Of a stretch of DNA of 64,000 nt, positions 21,059 through 30,100 are shown piece by piece (the stretch's first letter is position 1; every line of letters starts with the position of its first letter). Source of the stretch: Pseudomonas bananamidigenes. GTDB lineage: Bacteria; Pseudomonadota; Gammaproteobacteria; Pseudomonadales; Pseudomonadaceae. The stretch covers positions 62,001-126,000 of the forward strand of contig NZ_LRUN01000022.1 of NCBI RefSeq assembly GCF_001679645.1. The letters are read 5' to 3'. Position numbers and translations under genes: made by a program. The notes under the pieces are model-generated. The model was not told the DNA's origin and did no database searches. It saw nothing but the letters and a program-made list of their open reading frames with translations.

Positions 21059-22032
21059 AGCAAAGTCTTTTCGAAAGCCGCCACAAGGCCGAATGGGAGC
21101 GCTTCACCCTCGCCCTCGAACGTCTGGAGCGCGGCAAGGACACTTCGCAGGTGGCTGAATTTCCCAAGGCCTACCGCCGACTCTGTCAACATCTGGCGCT
21201 GGCACAGGAGCGTGGCTACAGCAGTTTTCTCATCGACTCGCTGCAACAGCAGGTGCTGCGCGGCCATCAACAGCTTTACCGACATCGCAGCCGGCTCGGC
21301 GCCAATCTGATGGGCTTCATCATGGCCGGATTTCCACGGCTGGTACGGGCCGAATGGCGCTTCGTGCTGGCCGCCGGGCTGCTGTTCTTCGGCAGCCTGA
21401 TCGGATTCGGCGTACTGGTGTATCTGAATCCCGAACTGATCTACAACCTGCTTCCCGCCGAGCAGGTACGCGAGATGCAGGGCATGTACGATCCGGTCGC
21501 CGGCCATCTCGGGCGCACCGCCGAACGCGCCGCCAGCGAAAACTGGGTGATGTTCGGCTACTACATCATGCACAACATCGGCATTGCCTTTCAGACCTTC
21601 GCCAGCGGTTTGCTGCTGGGAGTGGGCAGCGGGTTTTTCCTGTTCTACAACGGCCTGATCATCGGCAGCGTGGCCGGGCATCTGAGTGAAATCGGCTTCG
21701 GCCAGACCTTCTGGTCGTTCGTGATCGGGCACGGTGCGTTCGAACTCACTGCCATAACCCTGGCGGGCGCTGCCGGGCTGAAACTGGGCTGGGCGTTGAT
21801 CGCACCGGGACGCCTGACACGGGGTGAGGCTCTGAAGCGTGCGGCGCGCCAGAGCGTACTGCTGATCTGCGGGGTGATGCTGTTCCTGCTGATCGCCGCG
21901 TTTATCGAGGCTTACTGGTCATCACGCACCGGGATTACACCGCAGACCAAATACCTGGTCGGCGCCGGGCTCTGGCTCTGCGTGGCGACCTATCTGCTGT
22001 TCGCCGGAAGGACCCGCCATGCGCCTGAGTGA
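21055..22032 (+). CDS. SpoIIM-like (stage II sporulation protein M family) membrane protein
   Basis: A 325-aa protein starting MKQSLFESRHKAEWERFTLAL, typical of the bacterial 'SpoIIM family' (COG1300) in non-sporulating bacteria. The N-terminal 100 residues are helical. About five membrane segments follow, with MGFIMAGFPRLVRAEWRF, YYIMHNIGIAFQTFASGLLLG and IGHGAFELTAITLAGAAGLKLG, the block conserved in COG1300. Sporulation is not involved; in Pseudomonas this gene is constantly linked to RDD, MoxR and DUF58 genes. It overlaps its neighbours by 4 and 14 bases. The function is unknown. Confidence 0.88.
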   Translation: MKQSLFESRHKAEWERFTLALERLERGKDTSQVAEFPKAYRRLCQHLALAQERGYSSFLIDSLQQQVLRGHQQLYRHRSRLGANLMGFIMAGFPRLVRAEWRFVLAAGLLFFGSLIGFGVLVYLNPELIYNLLPAEQVREMQGMYDPVAGHLGRTAERAASENWVMFGYYIMHNIGIAFQTFASGLLLGVGSGFFLFYNGLIIGSVAGHLSEIGFGQTFWSFVIGHGAFELTAITLAGAAGLKLGWALIAPGRLTRGEALKRAARQSVLLICGVMLFLLIAAFIEAYWSSRTGITPQTKYLVGAGLWLCVATYLLFAGRTRHAPE

Positions 22033-23563
22033 GGCCACCGTGGTGATCCGCCCGCGTACCACCTGGGAAGCCATGGACCTGGGCGTGCGCATGAGCCAGC
22101 AACACCGGCGCCTGCTGATGACCAGCTGGGCCATCGTCACCCTTCCGCTGTTTGGGGGGCTCAGCCTGCTGTTGTGGGATTCACCGTCGCTCGCCGTGTT
22201 CATTTTCTGGTGGCTGAAACCTGCTTACGAACGTTTGCCGCTGTACATCCTGTCCAAAGCCCTGTTCGGCGAAACGCCCACCCTTAAAGAAGCATTGCGC
22301 CAATGGCCGCGCCTGCTCAAACCGCAACTGCTGGCCAGCCTGACCTGGCGACGTCTGAGCTTCAGTCGCAGCTTCCTGATGCCGGTGGTGCAGCTCGAAG
22401 GCCTGGGTGGCCTTGCCCGCCAGCAGCGTCTTCGGGTGTTGCTGCAACGCAATGCCGGCGCGGCGCAGTGGCTGACGATCATCGGCGTGCATCTGGAAAC
22501 GGCGCTATGGATCGGCCTGATGGTGTTGTTCTACCTGCTTTTGCCGCAACAGGTCGAAACCGATTGGGACTGGCAAAGCCTGATCTTCGCCGTCGACCAC
22601 CAATGGCGCTGGCTCGAGCACCTGACCAACGCTTTCTATGCACTGATACTGGTGATCTGGGAACCGATCTACGTCGCGTGCGGTTTCAGCCTTTATCTGA
22701 ACCGGCGCACGGTATTGGAAGCATGGGACATCGAACTGGTGTTCCGCCGCTTGCGTCAGCGCCTGAACAGCAGCGCACTCGGCTTGCTGCTGGTGGTTTG
22801 TCTGTTGCTGCCGGGAGTGCTTTCGGCATGGGCCGCCGACCCCGCCACCGCTCCGGATGCGCCCCGGCTTTTGAATCAGCCACTGAACAGTCAGGCATCC
22901 CACGATAGCATCAAGGCCTTGCTGGAACACCCGCCGTTCAAGAACAAGGAAACCGTTACCCGTTATCGCTTCGGCGAAGATCCTGCCACCGTCGAAAAGA
23001 CCAAGGACAGCAAAGCGCCACAATGGCTGAAAACCCTGCTGGGCTGGCTCAATGGTCAACACCTCAACGGGCTGGCCAAGGCCATTGAAGTGTTGCTGTG
23101 GGTCGTGGTGATCGGCGCAGTCGGCTGGCTGATTTGGCGCTATCGCGAGCTTCTGCAAACGTTCGTCAGTCGTCGTCCATCACTGCCGGTGCGGACAAAA
23201 CGGCCAGTGCCACAGCAAGCCTTCGGTCTCGACCTGAGCAAGGAAACCCTGCCCGACGACATCGCCGCCCGTGCCGAACAACTCTGGCAGACCCAACCCC
23301 GTGCGGCGCTCGGCCTGCTGTACCGGGCGCTGCTCAGTCATCTGCTGCACGACTTCAACCTGACCCTGAAACCGGCCGACACCGAAAGCGAAGTGCTGGC
23401 CCGGATCGAACATTTGCAACGTCCGGATCTGCTCGCTTACAGCCGTCATCTCACCGGCCACTGGCAGAACATGGCCTACGGGCACCGCGTGCCGGCGGCG
23501 CATCTGCAACAGGAACTGTGCGATGGCTGGCGGTCACTGTTCGGCCATGGAGCTGCCCGTTGA
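22019..23563 (+). CDS. DUF4129-containing membrane protein
   Basis: A 514-aa protein starting MRLSEATVVIRPRTTWEAMD. The N-terminal half (about 1-275) has several hydrophobic stretches (VTLPLFGGLSLLLW, IGLMVLFYLLL, LLLVVCLLLPGVLSAWA). A soluble segment is followed by another TM (LLWVVVIGAVGWLIWRY, about 360-380). The C-terminal domain (about 420-510) matches DUF4129: RAALGLLYRALLSHLLHDF, TESEVLARIE and RHLTGHWQNMAYGHR. DUF4129 proteins accompany MoxR/DUF58 genes and are suspected to bind or process extracytoplasmic ligands, without proof. The start overlaps SpoIIM-like by 14 bases. Confidence 0.8.
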   Translation: MRLSEATVVIRPRTTWEAMDLGVRMSQQHRRLLMTSWAIVTLPLFGGLSLLLWDSPSLAVFIFWWLKPAYERLPLYILSKALFGETPTLKEALRQWPRLLKPQLLASLTWRRLSFSRSFLMPVVQLEGLGGLARQQRLRVLLQRNAGAAQWLTIIGVHLETALWIGLMVLFYLLLPQQVETDWDWQSLIFAVDHQWRWLEHLTNAFYALILVIWEPIYVACGFSLYLNRRTVLEAWDIELVFRRLRQRLNSSALGLLLVVCLLLPGVLSAWAADPATAPDAPRLLNQPLNSQASHDSIKALLEHPPFKNKETVTRYRFGEDPATVEKTKDSKAPQWLKTLLGWLNGQHLNGLAKAIEVLLWVVVIGAVGWLIWRYRELLQTFVSRRPSLPVRTKRPVPQQAFGLDLSKETLPDDIAARAEQLWQTQPRAALGLLYRALLSHLLHDFNLTLKPADTESEVLARIEHLQRPDLLAYSRHLTGHWQNMAYGHRVPAAHLQQELCDGWRSLFGHGAAR

Positions 23564-24723
23564 ACCGGCGCGCACTCTGGCTGGCCGGCGCGTTGATCCT
23601 CGCTCTGTTGGGCGCGCTGGGCGTTTATCTGTACCTCAAGGCCACGCCTTACCAGGCCGTGGTCGATCACGGCCCTTCCCCCGCCGCGCAAGCCAACCCG
23701 TATCTGGCGGCGGAGATGTTTCTGCGCGGTCACGGGATAACCGTCGACCACGCCGAGAGCCTCGCCGTGTTGCCCGAAATCGATCCGCGCCAGCACACCC
23801 TGTTGCTGTTCAACGACCGCTCGAACATGACTCCGCGTCAGGTCGATCAGGTTCTGAACTGGGCCCGGGCGGGCGGACGGCTGGTGTTCGTCGCCGAGTC
23901 GCTGTGGGATGAGAAGACCGGCCAGAGCAATGACCTGCTGCTCGATCGTGTGCAACTGCATCAATCCCTCAGCAAGGATCTGAAAGACCCGCCGCCGGAT
24001 GTCGCCGAAGATCCTTACCCGAATCTGACCAGGCTTTATCTGGAAGACGAAGACGCCCCTGCCTACGCCGGATTCGACACCGCGTTCCACCTCGAAGACC
24101 CGAAAAACCTCGCCCAGGCCTGGGCCAACAGCGCCAAAGCCACCCACATGATGCAACTGGCTTACGGAAACGGCACGATCACCGTGGTCACGGATGCCGA
24201 CCTGTGGAAAACCCCGGCCATTGCAGAGCACGACAATGCCTGGCTGCTTTGGTACCTGAGCGCCGACACCGCCGTGACGCTGCTCTACAACACCGAACAC
24301 GACGGTGTGCCGACCCTGCTCTGGCGGTATTTTCCACAAGCCATCGTCGCCCTGCTGGCACTGATTGGTCTGTGGCTCTGGCATGTCGGTGTGCGCCACG
24401 GCCCGGTGCAGGCTCCTGTCCCGAGCGGTCGTCGGCAACTGATGGAACACCTGCGCGCCAGTGCCGATTTCATTCTGCGCCACAACGGTCAACAGACCTT
24501 GCTGCAAGCCTTGCAGCAAGACGTGATGCGCCGTGCCCGTCACCGTCACCCCGGTTTTGACCAATTGAACGTCGCCGAACAATGGCTGGCCCTGTCGCGC
24601 CTGTCCCGCCAGCCAACCCGCGCCATCAGCCAGGCCCTGAGCCCGGTACCGAAGCGGCGGATGTCCAGCGCCGAATTCTGCCGTCAGGTCGCCCACCTGC
24701 AAGCCCTGAGGAACTCGCTATGA
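23560..24723 (+). CDS. DUF4350 domain protein
   Basis: A 387-aa protein beginning with TTG at 23560, within the stop of the preceding gene (TTGA), giving MNRRALWLAGALILALLGAL as an N-terminal signal-anchor. The extracytoplasmic part has ANPYLAAEMFLRGHGITVDH and a glutamine amidotransferase-like fold suggested by HTLLLFNDRSNMTPRQVDQV and LNWARAGGRLVFVAESLWD, as in DUF4350. A second TM (IVALLALIGLWLWHVGV, about 262-280) leads to a cytoplasmic helical tail. An alternative upstream start exists only as a shadow frame. The function is unknown; it is coupled to the MoxR gene by ATGA. Confidence 0.78.
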   Translation: MNRRALWLAGALILALLGALGVYLYLKATPYQAVVDHGPSPAAQANPYLAAEMFLRGHGITVDHAESLAVLPEIDPRQHTLLLFNDRSNMTPRQVDQVLNWARAGGRLVFVAESLWDEKTGQSNDLLLDRVQLHQSLSKDLKDPPPDVAEDPYPNLTRLYLEDEDAPAYAGFDTAFHLEDPKNLAQAWANSAKATHMMQLAYGNGTITVVTDADLWKTPAIAEHDNAWLLWYLSADTAVTLLYNTEHDGVPTLLWRYFPQAIVALLALIGLWLWHVGVRHGPVQAPVPSGRRQLMEHLRASADFILRHNGQQTLLQALQQDVMRRARHRHPGFDQLNVAEQWLALSRLSRQPTRAISQALSPVPKRRMSSAEFCRQVAHLQALRNSL

Positions 24724-25721
24724 CCGAACACATCGAACCCGGCTCGCCCGGCCACGTGGCCCAGCAACGCCACCGCGCCAGTCAGTTGGCCCAAGCGGTA
24801 CGCGGTGAATTGCAAAAGGCGCTGATCGGCCAGAACCCGGTGATCGACGACGTACTGACCGCGCTGATCGCCGGCGGCCACGTGCTGCTCGAAGGCGTTC
24901 CCGGCCTGGGCAAAACCTTGTTGGTACGCGCTTTGGCGAAGTGTTTCGGCGGCGAGTTCGCCCGCATCCAGTTCACCCCGGACCTCATGCCAAGCGACGT
25001 CACCGGCCATGCGGTCTACGACCTGCAGACCGAGCAGTTCAAACTGCGCAAAGGCCCACTATTTACCAACCTGCTGCTGGCAGACGAAATCAACCGCGCC
25101 CCGGCCAAGACGCAAGCCGCGCTGCTCGAAGCAATGCAGGAACGTCAGGTCACCCTCGAAGGCCGCGCCCTGCCGATCGCTCAGCCATTCATGGTGCTCG
25201 CCACGCAGAACCCGATCGAACAGGAAGGCACTTACCCGTTGCCCGAGGCCGAACTCGACCGCTTCATGCTCAAGGTGCGCATGGATTACCCCGACGCCGA
25301 GCAGGAGCTGGACATGGTGCGCCAGGTCAGTCGCTCGACCCGCGCCGACATGCTCGACGTGCAACCGCTGCGCACCGTGTTGCAGGCCAGGGACGTGCAG
25401 GCTCTGCAACGCATCGCCAGTGATCTGCCGCTGGACGATCAGGTACTCGATTACGCCGTGCGCCTGGCCCGCAGCACTCGCAGCTGGCCAGGGCTGACCC
25501 TCGGTGCGGGTCCGCGCGCCTCCATTGCACTGGTCCGTTGCGCCCGCGCCCGGGCACTGTTGCGCGGTGGCGAATTTGTGATTCCCGACGACATAAAAGG
25601 TTGCGCACTGGCGGTGCTGCGTCACCGGGTGCGCCTCGCACCGGAGCTGGATATCGAAGGGCTGCAAGTCGATCAAGTCCTTCAGCAACTGCTTGACCAG
25701 ATCCCGGCGCCGCGCCTGTGA
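24720..25721 (+). CDS. MoxR-family AAA+ ATPase
   Basis: A 333-aa AAA+ ATPase. Walker A is LLEGVPGLGKTLLVRALA (about residues 58-75), Walker B is LLLADEINRAPAKTQ, sensor 1 is MVLATQNPIEQEGTYPLPEA, and LDRFMLKV is the arginine-finger/helix region of MoxR proteins. The C-terminal lid contains GPRASIALVRCARARALLRG. MoxR ATPases act as chaperones that remodel VWA-containing or membrane-linked partners; the DUF58 protein encoded next is the usual partner. The ATG at 24720 overlaps the preceding stop, and its stop overlaps the following GTG. Confidence 0.93.
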   Translation: MTEHIEPGSPGHVAQQRHRASQLAQAVRGELQKALIGQNPVIDDVLTALIAGGHVLLEGVPGLGKTLLVRALAKCFGGEFARIQFTPDLMPSDVTGHAVYDLQTEQFKLRKGPLFTNLLLADEINRAPAKTQAALLEAMQERQVTLEGRALPIAQPFMVLATQNPIEQEGTYPLPEAELDRFMLKVRMDYPDAEQELDMVRQVSRSTRADMLDVQPLRTVLQARDVQALQRIASDLPLDDQVLDYAVRLARSTRSWPGLTLGAGPRASIALVRCARARALLRGGEFVIPDDIKGCALAVLRHRVRLAPELDIEGLQVDQVLQQLLDQIPAPRL

Positions 25722-27049
25722 AACCCTCGCGCCTGTTGTTGATCTGGCTGGCGATCCTGCTGGCCATCGGCATTGTGCTGGGCACCTTGCAGGCGCTGGA
25801 TGTCGAGGTGCCGTCGAGCCTGCTGTCGATCAACTGGGGCTTGCTGCTGGCGCTGTTTGCACTGAGCCTGCTGGACGCGCTGCGCCTCAAGCGCCTGCCT
25901 TCGCCACGCGTACATCGGCAAATGCCCGGCAGCCTGGCCCTCGGTCGCTGGAGCGAAATCCGGCTGGAAGTCGAACACGACTTCGACCAGCCACTGGCCA
26001 TGCAGATCTTCGACCACGTCCCCGACGGCCTGAGCTTCGAAAACCTGCCGCTCGACATCGAGCTGCAACCCGGACAACGCAGCCAGATCGGCTATCGACT
26101 GCGCCCGCTCAAACGCGGCCACTTCACCTTCGATACTTGCGAACTCAACCTGCCCAGCCCCTTGGGCCTGTGGTCCGGCAAACGCCTGCTGAACCTCACC
26201 GACCACACCCGCGTCTATCCCGACTTCGCCCGTCTCTACGGCGGCCAGCTGCTGGCGGTGGACAACTGGCTCAGCCAGCTCGGCGTACGCCAGCGCCAAC
26301 GCCGTGGCCAAGGGATGGAGTTTCACCAACTGCGGGAATTTCGCGAAGGCGACAGCCTGCGCCAGATCGACTGGAAAGCCACCGCCCGCCATCGCACACC
26401 GATTGCCCGGGAATACGAAGACGAACGGGATCAGCAGATCATTTTCATGCTCGATTGCGGGCGGAGCATGCGCAGTCAGGATGGTGAGCTGTCCCACTTC
26501 GATCATGCATTGAATGCGTGCCTGCTGTTGAGTCATGTCGCGCTGCGGCAGGGGGATGCGGTGGGGTTGTCCACCTTCGCCAGTGACCAGCCGCGGTTTA
26601 TTGCACCGGCCAAGGGTGCCGGGCAACTCAAGGTGTTGCTCAACGGCGTTTACGATCTGGAAAGCACGCAACGGCCAGCGGATTATCCGGCGGCGGTGAA
26701 TCAGGTGCTGGCGAGGCAGAAGCGGCGGGCGTTGGTGGTGATAGTGACTAATGTTCAGGATGACGATGATGAGGAGTTATTGATCGCCGTCCGGCATTTG
26801 AACCATCGGCACCGAGTTTTGGTGGTTTGCCTTCGGGAAAAAGCAATCGAAGACGTTCGGCTATCACCGATTCAAACCATTGAACAAGCACTGAGCTATT
26901 GCACGACAGTGGACTATCTCAATGCCCGCATAGAGTTTCATGACAAGGTAAAAGTTGGTGGAGTGTCCGTGCTGGATCTGTATGCACATGAGCTGGAGGC
27001 AAATCTCCTGACCCGATATCTGAACTTGAAGAGGACAGGCGCCTTTTAA
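25718..27049 (+). CDS. DUF58 protein with VWA-like fold
   Basis: A 443-aa protein starting with GTG at 25718. Two N-terminal TM segments (about 4-22 and 32-50) are followed by a beta-rich region. The DUF58 signature QGMEFHQLREFREGDSLRQIDW is at about 200-222 and then KATARHRTPIAREYEDERDQ. The VWA-like metal-ion-dependent site follows as IIFMLDCGRSMRS (D-x-G-x-S variant of DxSxS). This is the last gene of the operon and the probable substrate or partner of the MoxR ATPase. A strong hairpin lies 8 bases after the stop. Confidence 0.88.
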   Translation: MKPSRLLLIWLAILLAIGIVLGTLQALDVEVPSSLLSINWGLLLALFALSLLDALRLKRLPSPRVHRQMPGSLALGRWSEIRLEVEHDFDQPLAMQIFDHVPDGLSFENLPLDIELQPGQRSQIGYRLRPLKRGHFTFDTCELNLPSPLGLWSGKRLLNLTDHTRVYPDFARLYGGQLLAVDNWLSQLGVRQRQRRGQGMEFHQLREFREGDSLRQIDWKATARHRTPIAREYEDERDQQIIFMLDCGRSMRSQDGELSHFDHALNACLLLSHVALRQGDAVGLSTFASDQPRFIAPAKGAGQLKVLLNGVYDLESTQRPADYPAAVNQVLARQKRRALVVIVTNVQDDDDEELLIAVRHLNHRHRVLVVCLREKAIEDVRLSPIQTIEQALSYCTTVDYLNARIEFHDKVKVGGVSVLDLYAHELEANLLTRYLNLKRTGAF

Positions 27050-27056
27050 CCTGTGA

Positions 27057-27088
27057 GCATCAACCCCTATTCTGATAGGGGTTGATGC
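27057..27088. terminator. Perfect 14-bp hairpin between convergent units
   Basis: GCATCAACCCCTAT (27057-27070), a 4-base loop TCTG, and ATAGGGGTTGATGC (27075-27088): a perfect inverted repeat. It lies 8 bases after the DUF58 stop and 43 bases after the stop of the minus-strand Ig-rich gene, so it can serve both. There is no clear T-run on either side. Confidence 0.7.
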
Positions 27089-27130
27089 CCTATAAACCAT
27101 GCCAGGTATTCGTAATTGGTTATCACACGA

Positions 27131-30100
27131 CTATATTAAGCCAAGCCAAAATACAAGATTTCGATCTTTCTGACCGCGAACTTCCAACTCAACTACAGCG
27201 TTCAGGCCCAGAGCATTCGTACAATCAAACGTCCATTCCACTCCCTTATCGGCGTCCATCAGTTGATAGTCTATCGTTGGTGGGGTAACCAGCACTCCAA
27301 TGTCTTGCCCGGGGAAATTACTAATTTCAGACCAAATCAACCGCACTTCTTTTCCGACATAGAACCCATCAAGTGGAAGGAAGCGCACCGTATGTATTTT
27401 TCCAATTTTTAAATAAAAGTTTGGCGACACAATCCCATCGATCAACATCGTCAGCGAGTCGCTATGTCGCACCAGCCCCGAAAGTGGCAAATCCGGTAGC
27501 TGCGGGCTGGTAAACTTCAGTTTGAAAGGCCCGATAGGTGAATACTCGCCGTCGATTGACACCCACCATCGCATTGGCGATTTATCAACAACTCTTTCCA
27601 CCCCTAATTCCGGCTCAAACTTCAATCGTTTAAGCTCTGTATCTTGAACGTTTTCCAACGCGATACTGACCCACTTCCGCAACCAGCTATGTTCTTCAAA
27701 ATGAAGTTCAAGAGGTCCACCCTGCTTATCTTTTGAGAACAACTGGAGCTCTCCATCAACCAGATCAATGGGAGAACGATCCATTGTAAGCTTGAATTCC
27801 TGCAACCATGTAATCGAGTCTACTTCCGCTGAAAGTTTCATACTCTTCACCTCCCTCCCAATTAGGCCACCCTCAACAATCGCGTCCAGCCTTCCATCTC
27901 GAATCGGAGGAATCCGGAATACCACCCGGCTACAGCCGTCCGCACCGGTTTCGGTTGGTTCAATCTTGATTCCATAGAGTGCCCACTTTACTGAAACATT
28001 GCGCAGCGGTTTACCTGATCTGGCCGAAACAACCATGACAGTCGCAATAACTTCCTGCCCAGGAAGACCGCTATTCATATCAACAGTCAGACTTTCAATC
28101 CGACGCGGTTCATTCACTGAATAATTCATGTAAACAGAAGCCGAGTCTGCGCCCCCGACGACGACAGCACGAACAGTGCCTGGTCCAGCGTGCTGGGGAA
28201 TGAAAGATATTGACGTCAAACCATGAAAGTTAGTGGTCGTAAATTTCGGCTGCTGCTCCGGCAACTCCCACATGACCCGCACATTCGCCATCGCCTTGCC
28301 GGTCAACGCATTCGTCAATCGAACCTCGCAAACAACAGGTTTACCCCAATCGACAGTCTGAGACACACCTGCACTGGCATTGATACGCGCAGCAATCGCC
28401 TGGGTACCCAATGACATGGGTTGGGGAGGAGACAGTTCCAACAAACGGCTGGCGGCCAATCGGACGGACACGCCGCCGTCCTTGATATCGCCGGCATTGA
28501 ACGAGTATTTCAGCCCCCCGCTCGTCCAGTCCCGGAACTCACCCAACACCTCGTTGAATTCCAGCCCAAGCTCGCTCGGGGCAGGATGATCCAGGCCGAC
28601 AGCCAGCCGTTGACTGCGCAACGGATTGTCGTCGTCGGCCTGCAGATCAAAGCTGAACGACTCGGCACGTCTGGGGAACAAAGCATGTTGCCCCCAAAGC
28701 CCCTCGGATAACTCGGTGACCAACCGCAGCCTATTCCAGGGATCGTACGGCAAGGTATAGAGTTCAAAATGCTGCACGGCCGTTGTCTGATCGTACAGAT
28801 TGAGAGCGGTCGCGCTTACGGTACTGATACCCGCGCTGTGCGACTGTGCGTCATACAGTGACCAGCCATCCGGATTTGTCGGTACGTTGATCGGATCTGC
28901 ACTCCCCACTCGCCATTCAATCAGCGAAGACTCGACCGGCCGATCAGCAAATGCCGAGTAGAACCGCGCTTGCACTCGCGCACGCTGTCCCTTGCTCAAT
29001 ACCGGATCAATGGCCGGCCCGCGAGCGGCAACCGACTTGATTTTGTTGTGACCCAACATCAATTGCGTCTGCGCCGTCAGCGCCTCCTCACCCAACATAA
29101 CGGTCTCGGTCAATGTCATCACTGCATCGTCCGAGCTATTGGAAAAATTCAGTTCCCGGCGTGCGCCCCCCGCCGTCATAAAGACATCGGTTGAAAGCGG
29201 GGGATCGATTACCAGACCGGGTGGAATCGGCGCAATCGCGGTCTTGACCGACAAACCGTGCAATGCACTGACCCCGATCGGCATGAGTGTGAGTTTGTGG
29301 GTAGCCCAAAGGCAGGGGTAAAGCGTGTTGGTATCCGGTTCCGCCGAAACATGATCAAGCATCATCCGGATCTCGCCGGCCAGATCGCTGCCCAGCAGCC
29401 GAAGGGGAATCTCGCGGACTTCCGGCAAGTGGGAACTGCTGAACGCCAGCGTCGAGAATCCACTCTTGTCCGGATCCGAGACGATGTCCCATTCAAGACC
29501 GGAGCTGCTCATCTCCCGGGCAACACCGGCCGCCGGACTGAGCTGGAATCCCGGTAACGGTGGCGTATCCCGGTTCCAGTCCAGTGCAATCGACTTGCCG
29601 ATAAAACTGCTGCCCTCAACGGGATCAATACGCAGCTTGTGGGCTCTGCCTCGTCGGCAGACCACGCCCTGAATCAGCCGGTCGACCGGTTTTCCGTCCA
29701 GAGAGACATTGACCTGCCCTTTCCAGGCACTGGTGGGCAAAGCCTTGACCGCGAATGGGTGCTCATCCACTGGCGCGTCTTCGTGGCGCTGCACCCGTGC
29801 GACGATAGCGTAATCACCGGCACTGGCCGGCAGGTGATCGACACTCCCCCAGCCATCCACCCCCGTCACCGACCTGACCGGACCGGCCGGTGTATCAAAC
29901 TCTATTTCCACATTGCTGACCGGTTGTCTGTCGCGTCGTTGCACTTGAACCATGCAGGTGACGACATCGCGTTCATCCACCACCGGTGACTTGTTCGGCC
30001 CCCAGGTCTTGCCGATCTCGATCTTGTTGTATGCCAGTGACATGGCATTGCCACGGGATAAATGCTGCAACCTGGAACAACCAAGAATCCAGTCAAACAC

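Noticed and set aside
21055..22032. Reading SpoIIM-like as evidence for sporulation
   Set aside because: COG1300 proteins are widespread in bacteria that do not form spores; context is the MoxR/DUF58 operon.
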